The notes beneath the pieces were generated by a model, which searched no databases, had not been told where the DNA came from, and worked only from the letters and a program-made list of their open reading frames with translations. Positions 43,705-57,829 of a stretch of DNA of 64,000 bases are shown piece by piece. Both the position numbers and the translations under genes were made by a program. Every line of letters begins with the position of its first letter. Position 1 is the stretch's first letter. Source of the DNA: Lycorma delicatula. Its lineage: Eukaryota; Arthropoda; Insecta; Hemiptera; Fulgoridae. The stretch lies in assembly GCF_047948215.1 (NCBI RefSeq), contig NC_134456.1, positions 67,172,029-67,236,028 of the forward strand, given 5' to 3'.

Positions 43705-45885
43705 ATTTCTTATTTTCTCGGCTGCGTAGAGATGTTAAGTATGCGATAGCGGATGCCAGAGTGGTTTGGGCTCGGAAGTGTGAATCTGACCTTTGTTCTA
43801 TTCCGAGGAATTTTTGGAAATATATTTCTCGACAGAAGTCCAACTATGTAAGGACTCCAGCCCCTATTGTCGATGGGCGGACTATTTCTGATCCTTGGTT
43901 GAGTTGTCAGTATTTTGGTGAATATTTTCAATCAGTGTACCAGGACTTTCCTACGCAGACTACGTCTGGTGGCGCCTGTATCAACAACCATCGGATTCTT
44001 GACATTCCGATGGTTTCATCTTCTGACGTATCCAGTGCTATAGGAATTCTTAACGCTAGATCGGCGGTCGGCTTGGATCGGATTCCTGCGTTTGTTATCA
44101 AAGGTTTGAATGAGATTGTTTCTCCTATCCTTGCTTCCCTGTTTAATTGGAGCTTGTCGTCTTCTTCTTTTCCGTCCCTATGGAAACACGCAGTTGTTAC
44201 TCCTATACCTAAGCCTGGTGTCCCTTCCCTGGATAATTTCAGGCTTATTTCTATCATCGCTACTTTTTCCAAAGTCTTCGAGAGGATTCTATTTAGACAT
44301 GTTTATGTCTAAAGACATGTTTGTTGAGAACATGGTCATGTTCGCCCGATGTTGTCGTCATTTCAGCATGGATTTATTAAAGGTCGTTCACCAGCTTCTA
44401 ATTTGGCCGCCTTTTTGCAGGATTCAGTTAATGCAATTGAGCATAGGGGTCAAGTAGATGTGATATATTTTGATTTTACCAAAGCTTTTGACAAGATACC
44501 CCATCATTTGAGACCAAGGGCTTTGGCTTCAGCGATCGTTTTAATGATTGGCTATCCTCTTATCTTCGTGACAGGCGTTTTTCGGTTCGTTTTGGTGGAC
44601 AGATGTCTGAGGAATCCTTCTTGGCTAAGTCTGGAGTGCCGCAAGGCTCTGTTTTGGGTCCTCTTCTTTTTATTATTTTTATAAATGATATCGGGCATCT
44701 TTTGACGTGCAATTTTCAGATGTTTGCGGATGACGTCAAAATATATTGTCCGATCAGAAATAGTATGGATCACCTGTTGCTACAATTGAATATTAACAAG
44801 GTTGTTGAGTGGGCTGACCGCAATTGTATGCCCTTGAATTTTCGGAAGACCAAACATTTGACTTTGTCTCGTAGGACGTCGAGCTCTGTTTTCAGCTATA
44901 GGATTGGTACGCACGTTATTGTCGCTGAGACATTGGTTGAGGACCTCGGGGTTTTATTTGACACGAAATTGTATTTTCACGAATATGTTGCTCGGATTGT
45001 CGGTAAAGCACGCCGGGACCTTGGTCTTGTCCTTTGGATTTGTGGACGGTTTAGCAATATTTCCACTTGTAACCTGCTGTACAAGTCTTTGGTGAGGAGT
45101 CGCTTGGAGTACTCGACCGTGGTGTGGAATAGTACACGACGTTTTGCCTCTGATCTGGTTGAGGGTGTTCAGTATAGGTTCTTGAACTGGATGCGTTTTA
45201 AGTTTGGAGATTGTTTTTTTGGTGCTAGTAGAGAGGATATGTTGAGGCAATTAGGCCTTTCCAAGTTATCTGATAGAAGAACGTACTTTGACTTTCTTTC
45301 AGAAACAGAAACAGACTTCCGACGCGTTATCATCTTGTCTTGCGGAACCAGGCCAGGTCAGTGAGGTCTTTTAGGCAATTTGTGACGCCGGTTGTTTCCA
45401 CCGTGTCTCCGATTGAGCGGTGTACCAGTGTTGCAGTGGAGTTCCAGGATAAGCTAAGCTTTTGGGAAGATGAGGCAACCTTCGTTAAAAATTTGAGAGG
45501 GTTACGTGGCGATGGATCATTGTCCTTGGTGTGATGCTCACTTTCATGATTTTAAAATTATTGTTGTTTTTTTAAGGATTATTGCTTATAACTTGTTTTA
45601 TTTGGAATGTATTAGTAATGTTGTCTTTTTGTTTTTGTATGTTTTTTTCATCTATGTGTTTTTATTATCACTCCGTAGCTACCGTTTTTAAAGTTCTAAT
45701 TATTTTTTGTATTTGACTGCATAATTGTTATTATTATTATTATTATTATTGTGTTTTGAATATTGTATTTTTAATTTATATGTGGGTTGTTGACTTGTGG
45801 CTGTTCTTTTGTGACTTTATGTGATATTGTGCGGCATACAAAGGTTTTGTAACTGTTCTGTTGCACAATTATAAAAAAAAAAAAA
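43705..45885 (+). mobile_element. Non-LTR retrotransposon, CR1/Jockey-like, 5'-truncated
   Basis: A LINE fragment that starts just upstream of the reverse transcriptase domain and ends at an A run (45871-45883). It is bordered on both sides by ATT microsatellite, suggesting insertion into a pre-existing (ATT)n tract. It carries a broken reverse transcriptase and about 340 bases of 3' untranslated sequence. It is unrelated to the R1-like copies: the catalytic motif is FADDVKIY and no CCHC motif follows. I assign it to the broad CR1/Jockey group from the style of the motifs only. Confidence 0.88.
43720..45534 (+). pseudogene. LINE reverse transcriptase, broken
   Basis: 43761-44312 carries GLDRIPAFVIKGLNEIV and VVTPIPKPGVPSLDNFRLIS. 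Two in-frame stops follow, around a small local duplication of 'gacatgttt'. 44349-44510 carries SFQHGFIKGRSP and the catalytic region VIYFDFTKAFDKIPHH. A shift near 44510-44600 leads to 44603-45364 with KSGVPQGSVLGPLLF and the second catalytic motif FADDVKIY, then LYKSLVRSRLEYSTVVWN. A last shift near 45350 leads to the C-terminus in 45340-45534. Four lesions make the copy inactive. Confidence 0.9.
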
Positions 45886-45915
45886 ATTATTATTATTATT
45901 ATTATCATTATTAGT
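45885..45915. repeat. (ATT)n microsatellite, right of the LINE
   Basis: TTATTATT repeats start immediately after the A tail, mirroring the tract at 43659-43697. Confidence 0.9.
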
Positions 45916-46071
45916 TTTATGAAATATATTTTATGAGTTTCTTAACACAATGTGTTACTTTTAATTATCCTTCTAGAAGTACTTATAGTTACTAGATGAC
46001 TGAGTTGATTACGATTAGTCCCTTTATTATTGATTTTACTTGTTTATTACTACTACTTAGTATTAAAATCA

Positions 46072-48468
46072 AATATAAAGGTGTGTCAAGAAGTTTCCCC
46101 GCGATTCTCACAAAATATTTTACTCGTTAAAATAATTGAATAAGTTCATTTAAACATATGTCCTAAAATGTTTTGTTTGCGAGTTACGACTAGTCGAAGA
46201 TTTCGCTTGGATTTCAGCTACCCCGTCGAAATTATGTCGCACTGAATTTTTTAAGATGCTGATTAAGAAGCAAAATAAGTGATTTCTTATGGTTATTGAC
46301 CTGAAAAATCGAAGAAAATAGATTCAAGAACCATTTTTTTTTTTACAAATCTGTAATAATGTTTGAGAAATTTGGGGTGAAAATAATTAAATTAAGGTAA
46401 AAAACTTTTTTTTTTTATGTTTGACGTGAAATAACTTTGTTAAATGGGTAATAAACATATAAAACTTTCAAAAAAATTGTAGAAAATTTAATTCTACACG
46501 GTATAAGTTGAATAAAACAAAGAATAGTTATAAAAATTAAACTTGTTTAAAAAGTACACTAGATAAAACTGTTGGTCCAATCATTATACGTAACAGTTAA
46601 TAAGAATGTTCAAAAATGATCCCGCTATTTTCCACATATTTCTTGGCACGCTACTGTACAACTTTTCTTGCTCTTTTTCGCTCTTTATTTCTGTTCTTAA
46701 ATTGCTTAGCCACATCCATAACGAGGACAATTAATTCCATACGAGAATTTTTATTTTGTGCACAACATTTTTCATACATCTCCAGACGCAAAAATTTAAA
46801 GGTGTTAATTAAATTTAAAGATCAGGCGATCTTCGTTACCAGAAATGTAGACCTCCGCGACTGTTCCATTTCTCAGAGTAATGATGATTTAAGGGATTGG
46901 GTATGACACAGGTGAAAGGGAAATGAGCGCCAATGTGCTGGAAGTATACTTTGCATTTTAGCGCTGGAAGAACATTTTCAAGCAGCAGCGACAAATATTC
47001 TTCAGGGAATTGCAAATATACTTTAGTATTTAATCGGCCAGGTAATAAGAACGGTCCAAACAGCTGATCGTGAAGAAGGCCGAACCATACATTGACGCTA
47101 AATCGGTGTTGAAAATTGTCTTCCACCGTTTAATGAGGATTTACTTTTGCCCAAGTATACTTTACAAAATTTGTTGACGCCATCTCGAGTGAAATTTGCC
47201 TCGTCGGTAAAAAAATATACTTGTAGAGTTGTATTCCACCAGTATCAGAAATCCAAGCGAAGTGAATCGTCTCCTGGGTGTATATTGGAATTGGATTTTA
47301 TGATAAGGATAAAACCGGTTTTGTTGAAGTGTCCTCGAAACCATCGAATTCAAAACTGCTTCTCGATTAGTACTGACGGCTGGATTGCGCTAAACTGCAT
47401 CAATAATAAGTTCATCAATAACAACGTCGTGTTGGACAGATCGTTCGTAGCTAGTATGACATATTAGGTAATAAACCTGTTTCCCGAAGATTGCGAAAAA
47501 GTACGTTAATTGATTTGAGATCTGGAATCTTGGAATCGGAAATGCAATTCATATTCTACTGCAGCAGCTGTAGTTTTACCATTACATTCACCCAAAATGA
47601 TTAGCATATCTCGGTATATCTGTGTTCTAAATAATGCGGCATTACTTTAGTGGCAAACGGATCTCGTTCTGACTAAAATTCACCGAATATCTTAGCTAAA
47701 AACAGCACAGTTCACATTACCCGATAAACTTAACGTACCATGCAGAATGATTTAAACTCTAATACAGAATTGCGCATTGTTCATCTGCTATTGTTATTTT
47801 ATTGAAAACTTTGAAGAAATCATTTTAAAATAATTTATTATATTTCTGTCATTGATAATAAAATTATTATCTAAGTAATTATTATTTAATTATTTTTATT
47901 TTACAATTGTCGCATAATTTTCAGTTTTTTCTTTAGTTTTTTAACCGTAAACATTATTTTTACAAATTTTTCACATCACCAGAAAAAAATTTGGTTTTTT
48001 TACATTAAATAAATACTTTTTAGGCAAATGTAGTAATGAACTGTTTAGATCAGTTTGTTCTTAGTTACATTCTGTATAAGTTTTGTTTAAAATTTTTATG
48101 TGTTTATTACCTATTTAACCGAGTTATTGTACGTCAAACATAAAAATTAGAGTGTGTTTACCTGAATTTATTGGTTTTCACCACAAAATTTTCAAAAACT
48201 ATTGCAGATACGGTTCTGAGACCTATTTTATTTCATTTTTCCGGTCATAATCCGTAATAAATCATCAATATTTTTCCTTAAATAGCGTCCTAAAAATCTC
48301 AGTACGGCCTCGTTTCACCGGGGTAGCTGGAACCCGAGCAAAACATTTCACTAGCCGTAACTCGCAATAAAAGTATCTTATGACATGTTTGTATGAACGT
48401 TTTCCATTGTTTTCACTAGTAGAATATATTATGAAAGTTCCGGGAGAACTTTGTGATAAGTGTTATAT
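46072..48468 (-). mobile_element. DNA transposon with very long terminal inverted repeats
   Basis: The left arm (46072 to about 46510) and the reverse complement of the right arm (48468 to about 48040) align along their whole length. Shared blocks include 'ttgcgagttacg.ctagt', 'cagctaccccg', 'cctgaaaaat'/'ccggaaaaat', 'gtgaaaa', 'tttatgtttgacgt' and 'taaataggtaataaacata'. Between them lies a decayed transposase on the minus strand. Arms of about 430 bp are long for a mariner/Tc1-type element, which usually has 25 to 250 bp. A third, solitary arm lies near 2480-2830. The exact ends and target duplication could not be fixed. Confidence 0.8.
46700..47720 (-). pseudogene. IS630/mariner-type transposase, decayed
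   Basis: On the minus strand, from right to left: NRFYPYHKIQFQYTPRRRF (from the frame at 47353-47162), then from 47126 HRFSVNVWFGLLHDQLFGPF, LLPGRLNTKVYLQF, and VYFQHIGAHFPF. The last is where the family has the second catalytic Asp (FQHDGAPAH); here Ile replaces Asp. It ends with EKWNSRGGLHFW, matching the segment before the third catalytic residue. Loss of the catalytic Asp and many stops make it inactive. Confidence 0.82.
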
Positions 48469-51485
<3,017 letters not shown>

Positions 51486-51487
<2 letters not shown>

Positions 51488-52459
51488 CGTGACATTTTTT
51501 CTACTCTTATGTTAGCCGCCTATCTGATGAGATGTATTCTATATAGCTTGTATTCCAGTCAAATTCATTGCTCTTCCTCTGTTTCCTGAGGTGGAATTGC
51601 TTCTAAACGATTGTAATATTTACTAGTGAAATATTTATCGCTTCAGCTCAGCTATTCTGCAGGAATGAGTGTCGCAATTATATTCATAGATAAGCAACTT
51701 ATATTTATTTGTCTCCATTAATAGTACAGAGTAGCATTCCTCGTTTCTTCACGCAATAAATTTTCAAGCCATGCACCTATACAACGTATTAGTCTGATCA
51801 TTGTAACTTGTTAACCAGTAACTCATTGATAAACAAGACACAGTAAATTCAACTGGTTTTGCCTTCGGAGATAATGGATTAAATTTTGCTAGTTGTCGCG
51901 AAAAATACGGTATTGATGCAATCATAACCTATCATTGTGGTTAAGTTATGATGGGAGCGGTAAATGGTATACTGTTCCTTTGGCCCTTTAACAGCATTTA
52001 GCAAAAAAAATTCTCATCGAATAATCGCAGTATTCTTTAATGACTACTACATTAGTTGTTATAGGAGCTTATTCTTGTTGCCATATTATTCATTATACTA
52101 AAATATTCTATTCTTGTGCTTATCTTGATCAAAGTATGCTATTTAGATTATTTCAAAATTATAATCTTTCAAAATAACAAACCGAATCATAGTTTAATAA
52201 ACATAACTTCTTACCAACGTAATTCAAAACATTATAAGATGGTATTAAATATGATTATATCTGTCTTTTAATACGTAGATGGCGGGTGATTTTATGTTAC
52301 ATATTTCATAATGATCATTTCTGTTATGTTATATTGTCATTTTTAAATTTATGTAAAATACTAAGGTGAACAATCAAAATTCAATTCCAACATACTTTTC
52401 ATCATTATTCCGCTATCGCAACTTGTCTGTGTAACTAAACTAAACCGTCAGTAATAATA
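51486..52459. other. AT-rich sequence, no gene recognised
   Basis: Nothing with clear boundaries. A modest GC rise at 51870-51990 has no recognised content. Confidence 0.45.
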
Positions 52460-52462
52460 TCA

Positions 52463-52756
52463 ACAGACGACTGGGTGAGAACAGCAGCATCAGTTACAGA
52501 AAATAGAGTTGAAGCGATTGAAAATGTTTCAAATTATGATAATAAAATTAAATGGAATAAATTTAGTTTATTCGTTTCAAATATTTGTTTGAAATATATT
52601 CATTTTTTAATAAATATTTTTTTTAAATATTTAGTTTTAATAGTTATTTTATCGCTAAATGTTGTGGTTGCAATACAAAATTATTTTGATTTATTTGCAA
52701 ATTTATTAATATTAGAAAATATTATCTGGTTAGGAGACTTAAAAATTGATGAGTGA
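52463..52756 (+). CDS. Unrecognised small reading frame, doubtful
   Basis: This frame encodes a hydrophilic start (DDWVRTAASVTENRVEAIEN) followed by one or two hydrophobic stretches (YLVLIVILSLNVVVA) and ends at a stop at 52754-52756. It has no ATG before Val/GTG 52475, but an acceptor-like sequence (atatcaacag) ends at 52464, so it could be an exon. The first 30 residues have balanced codon use; the rest is AT-driven. It could be a relic or chance. No family is recognised. Confidence 0.2.
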   Translation, partial: TDDWVRTAASVTENRVEAIENVSNYDNKIKWNKFSLFVSNICLKYIHFLINIFFKYLVLIVILSLNVVVAIQNYFDLFANLLILENIIWLGDLKIDE

Positions 52757-53791
52757 AGTATATATTTCATTAAAAAATAAAGTTAAAACTTTTTTTAATG
52801 CCTATTTAGTAATTTGACATACCATAAATCATTAGGAAAATGAAATTTTAATTGTGAAAACATAAGGATATTTAATACAGTTATACTGTGTGAGTAAATA
52901 GGAAAATAAATCTGAGTTAAAATCTAAATTAACTAGACTGTTAAAATTTACATTTTATACTTATTTGATTAAAACTTTTCAGAAAATTACGAAAAAAATT
53001 CATACGATTTATTAATGGTTTCAATATATGACGAACCGGTTGTAAATATAACATTACACCCAAAAAAAAAACAAACAATAACATGAAATTCTTGTATTAT
53101 TTAATTAGCTTACGGTTTAAAAAAATAAATTTTCATTCGTGATGGTGAATAGAAATCATATTTTTTTTAAGCAGTATCTTCGTAACTGTAAACGTTTCTA
53201 TCTTTTTTCATCACTACATACACTCTCAGGTTTGGAATATAAAGTCGTTTCCAGAATACAGAATAAAACATTTTTGTTGATTTATTGATTCTATGTATAT
53301 TAAAAAAATTTGTATTAAAGAATACAAATTTAATACAATTTTATAAAGGATTATAAAGATACTTAATACAGTTATAAAGATTATAAAAGGTTATAAATGG
53401 TGCTTATAACGATGAAGGTGTAAAGGGTTTTTTACCAAATTTTTCTTCCAGAAATATAACGACGCAGTTAAAATAAACCGATAGATTTTTCAATAAAAGA
53501 AATTCAACGTTTTATGCGTTTTTGACTTTTCTATATGTGAAGTAAAATTATGCACTATATATAACGATAATATATAACATAACAAGTTTTTCTTAATTGG
53601 TAGTTTGCTTTTCAACATACAGAAAATAATTGTGCGCTTAAGATAATTTTATGCAATTAAAATTGAATAAAAATTACAATGCGAATGATTTCGTTCTAAA
53701 AAATACCAATAGTATTAACTTCCATTAACTTTATCATTGTTAGTAATGGGAAATTATTTATCTCAATGTTTTAAAAGCATCGATTAATTAA

Positions 53792-53870
53792 AAAAAAATC
53801 TTATGTGGACTCCAAGAGACTTCCTTGTACGCCTATTAAATTACATTACACTTTTTTTTCTGCACTTCAT
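53792..53870 (+). repeat. Single arm of the foldback MITE family
   Basis: 'atcttatgtggactccaaga', then 'gacttccttgtacgcctatt' and 'aaattacattacactttttt' match the ends of the foldback element at 54155-54750. The opposite arm was not found. Confidence 0.65.
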
Positions 53871-54154
53871 TTAAACTAATTTCGTTTGAAAGGGAAATAC
53901 GATCTTCCAATTCTTTAATAAAGTTGATAGTTACACAATTGCTAAAATACTGGTTATTAACATCAAATATTTATACTATTATTAATTTAAAAATCTTACC
54001 TGAAATATTAGGAAGAGTTAAAAATCTATTATTACTCTCAAAATAAATGTATATGTTATATCTATCTAATACTATGTTTTATAAATTGATTTTTTAAAAT
54101 TATAATGCAACCATCAACAAAATGAAAACAAAACGAATAATCATATGTTTTATC

Positions 54155-54750
54155 AAATCTGATGGAGACACCACATGACTTACTTGTACGCCTGAAAAAT
54201 TGCATATACCTTTTTTTTTTTAAATGAAAAGTTCGTAAAATTTTATTTAATTAATAACTGCTGATATTTTTTCATACTTTTTTCTTGTTATTATTAAATT
54301 CCTATTTATTGTAAAACTTTTTTTACAATCAGAGGTTAATAATTATTAATAAATCAATGTATTAAATAAAAAAAAGAGTTATTAAAAAGGAGATGAAGTC
54401 TTATTCGAACATCGGTTCGAATCAGAATTACCAATACCAGAATTTCTTTGATCATTAATATAATTTACTTTTTACTTCCTTGTGCGAAGTAAAGAAAGTA
54501 TTGTGATCGCGGAAAAAGTTCCGTTTTCAGATTTCAACGGAAATATCCATTTTGACTCTTTTTAAATCCATTATTGTAAAAAATGTTTTACAATAAATAA
54601 TAATTCAATAATAACAATAAAAAAAGAAAATATGAAAAAATATCAGAAGCTATTAATTAAATAAAATTTGATGTACTCTTCATTTAAAAAAATGTGTATA
54701 CGTAATTTAATAAGCGTACAAGGAAGTCATGTGTGTCCACAACAGATTTT
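54155..54750. mobile_element. Foldback MITE with arms of about 178 bp
   Basis: The left arm 54155-54332 and the right arm 54572-54750 are inverted copies. Left reads 'aaatctgatggagacaccac', 'atgacttacttgtacgcc', 'ttttatttaattaataactg', 'ctgatattttttcatac', 'cctatttattgtaaaac'. The reverse complement of the right reads the same blocks with few changes. The central 54333-54571 contains 'acttccttgtgcgaagtaaa', 'gaaagtattgtgatcgcgga' and 'cagatttcaacggaaatatc', GC-richer wording that looks like a separate dispersed repeat. There is no coding capacity, so it depends on an element elsewhere. Confidence 0.8.
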
Positions 54751-55922
54751 TTTATAAGATCTTTCGGGATTTTATTATTTCACTGATTATAATTTTATTG
54801 TTTTAATTAGACAAGTAATTATTGTGTGCATCTTTGTTCTGAAGTAATTTTTTTAATATATATTTTTCTACTTGTTTCTTTTGACGTTTATTATAAAATT
54901 TTAAATAAGTATTTTACCTGCTATAAATATCAAACTTATTTAATTATAAAAATTTTGGTATTAAACTTTATAATAAAAAGATTGTTTAAAGAAGTAGTAA
55001 AATAATGTATGAATTTAGAATTTCAGTTGCCTATTGTAAAAGCTTAATTTTGTTCGCTTACACATAATCCGTTTGGTGATATCTTCATCGTGATACATGG
55101 TCACTCAAAAAAGCTTTTATTGAAAGACAAATTTATATGTAATTTTTGTCAAAATTGAGTGAGAATACGATTATTTTTTTATATAAAAAATTAAATCAAA
55201 TATCGTAAGCGATCAATAACCTACCTGCTTTTAGGAAGTCGTTACAATATTTTTCTTGCTTATTTAATTTATTTCTACATCTAATTTACTACTGAAATTA
55301 TTGTTGTTAACTTCTTTTACATATCCAAATGATTAAAATTAGTCTTTTTTCTTTTTCCGAATGTCCGTAACAGTCCAAATTTGATATTAAATCACCCAAT
55401 ATTTGGCAAAAAAAAAAAGGATTTAGGCATAGTTTTAAGTGGTTTAACATAATAACTGTTAAAATTGATGAAGTTTTGGTTATCAGGAGACTAAAACAGG
55501 ACAAAAATACTGTTATACTCGCATTATGGTTTTCCACTAATGTTAATTGTGCCTTAGATCCTATTTAAAAAAAAAATCTAAAAGAAGAAATCAAAAACAT
55601 GAGAACGTCAAAACAAATTTTATGAGATTTTAAGTCGGTACATTGAATAAAGATGTAATCCACAGTAAAAATAGAAAAATAAGAATATGTAAAAACACCT
55701 GCAGATGTCAATAAGTGATTATAAAATAATTCACTATTACAGCTTAGATTTCTTACTGTAGTACTTGCCAAAAAAATTGAATTGAGGGATATGTTTTTCC
55801 TAAAAGTTCTTTTCTACAAACATTCATTCTACTTAACGTAATAGGTTACTGAATATTTTTCCATTTACCTGAATAATAATGTTTATCTGTATAAATATGT
55901 CCAAAATATTATTACATCATCA
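54751..55922. other. AT-rich sequence, no gene recognised
   Basis: Two short minus-strand frames (55307-55537, 55565-55771) show no recognisable domain. Confidence 0.45.
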
Positions 55923-56048
55923 GTACAATAAAACATATCCACAAGAAAACGCACCGAGCGAGAAACATACATCCAGATAAAAATAACGTAAGATTATAGA
56001 GAAATAACTACGGTAGGTAAAATAAGCTTGCTGAGACGCGGGTTTATA
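55923..56048. repeat. Direct repeat, copy A
   Basis: Shares about 113 bases with 57706-57829: 'tatccacaagaaaacgcacc', 'gagcgagaaacatacatcc', 'gagaaataactacggtaggt', 'aaaataagc.tgctgagacg'. I count about seven differences, roughly 94% identity. Confidence 0.9.
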
Positions 56049-57705
56049 TAATTAATGGAAAAAATTGGTCTACTTTTTTCATTAATTAGAAGTGTATTTT
56101 CTGAGCAGAAACTAAAAGTAACTAGCTAATTAACTAAACATTTCTGGCTCAAGCTTGTTAAAAAGAGGTGATATCAAATATATAATTAGGTGGAATAATA
56201 AATTAATTTGTAATTTTTGATTCAGGTTTCTAGTCATTACAACTTACTTGTTTTTCTGTCGATTACATCCTTCTCTCAGTTTACTCAACTAAACATTCAC
56301 TGAATTGATTTTGATGTTTTCCTAATTTTGTTAATGTTTTTTTTTTGCTAATTTTTTTTAGTTGGAGGTAAGTCTTCAATAACCTTAGTAAGACATATTA
56401 ATATAACCACATATTAATCTTGTTTTAGTTTTCTAACTACCTTAAACTTCATCTTTTCAACGATTATTATTTAACTACTAAGAACATATGTTTAAAAATA
56501 TCTTTTTTCATAGTATTATTATTTTCAGAATGTGTATGTAATTTATATTTTTAATTGTTTCCTATTTAAATAGAAATATATTTATAATATATATGGAAAC
56601 TTTACTGTTCATATAAAATGTAGCCTTAATATTAAACTTGTAAAAGTAATTTATATGTATCATATAAAAATATAGCATTTAATTTATATATTCAGTATCT
56701 GTAATGCAATGAATAAAAATATTGCCTAGTTTTTAATTACGTTTGTTTGAATCTATGCTATAAGGTGGTACCACTTGTAGTAAATTATTTAATAAGCTGA
56801 GTGCATTGATGACTAGAATCCTATAGAAAGTCCCTTTTTTAGAATGAAATTAGTTGATTGCAGAGTTCTGTAACAGAAAGCCGGTGATGTAATTGATTTA
56901 TTCCTCTTTAGTGACAGTACATATTGACCTATCCATCAAGAATTGTAATAGCACACGTTCTATTCTGTTCTTAGTACTTTCTGTTTGGTAGAATGTTGAC
57001 AATTTTTATATATGCCATGCGCATTTGTGTTTGCTAACACCTGTCATTATGTATATATGTATATGAATGTTACGCTAAACATAATGAATATGCATTAAAA
57101 TAGAATATTTAGTAACAGAAATATCAAAATTATTACTTCTTTGTAATTTATAATAACAATTTCCACTAATTGACGCAATGAAAATTGATCACTAAGAAGG
57201 CCTGATGTTTAATTTATTAATAATACTTAAGTAAAAATAATTTTTAAATATTATAAATTAATTTATATTTATTCCTTTTTTTTGATATTTTAATTGAATT
57301 CATTAGCGGCAATGAGAGTAAATTAAATGGAATAGAATTAAAAAATTACAAAAAAAAGAAGACAATAACGCTGAGAAAGAAAATTAAACCGTCTTAAAAA
57401 AATATATTAAAAAAAAAAAGAGATTTAATATTTCTTTTAATTCCGACATTTTTTAGGTCACTTTAAAATTAAAAAAAACAATAAATAACCAAAAAATTAT
57501 TATCTTTTGTCTCTGACTCCAACAGGTTGAAATTTAAAAGCAAATAGAATGTAAACTTATTTTTAATTTGTGGTCTCAAATTTATGAAGTCGATTTCGTA
57601 AAATAGAGACCATTTCATCAATTTCGTCGGTGTTTTTAGGTTTATTGTTATGTAAACTTTTTTTTTTATTTAAAATTTGATTAGGACTACAAATAAACAC
57701 CATCC
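56049..57705. other. AT-rich sequence between the direct repeats
   Basis: No gene or element was recognised between the two copies. Confidence 0.5.
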
Positions 57706-57829
57706 GTACAAAAAACTTATCCACAAGAAAACGCACCGAGCGAGAAACATACATCCTGATAAAAATAACGGAAGGTTTTAGAGAAATAACTACGGTAGGT
57801 AAAATAAGCCTGCTGAGACGCGGTTTATA
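57706..57829. repeat. Direct repeat, copy B
   Basis: Second copy of 55923-56048 in the same orientation, 1.78 kb away. Sequence outside the shared block differs, so the unit was copied alone rather than within a larger duplication. Confidence 0.9.

Noticed and set aside
55923..57829. LTR retrotransposon with 113-bp LTRs
   Set aside because: The repeats are in direct orientation, but there is no coding sequence, primer-binding site or polypurine tract between them, and the unit does not start TG or end CA.
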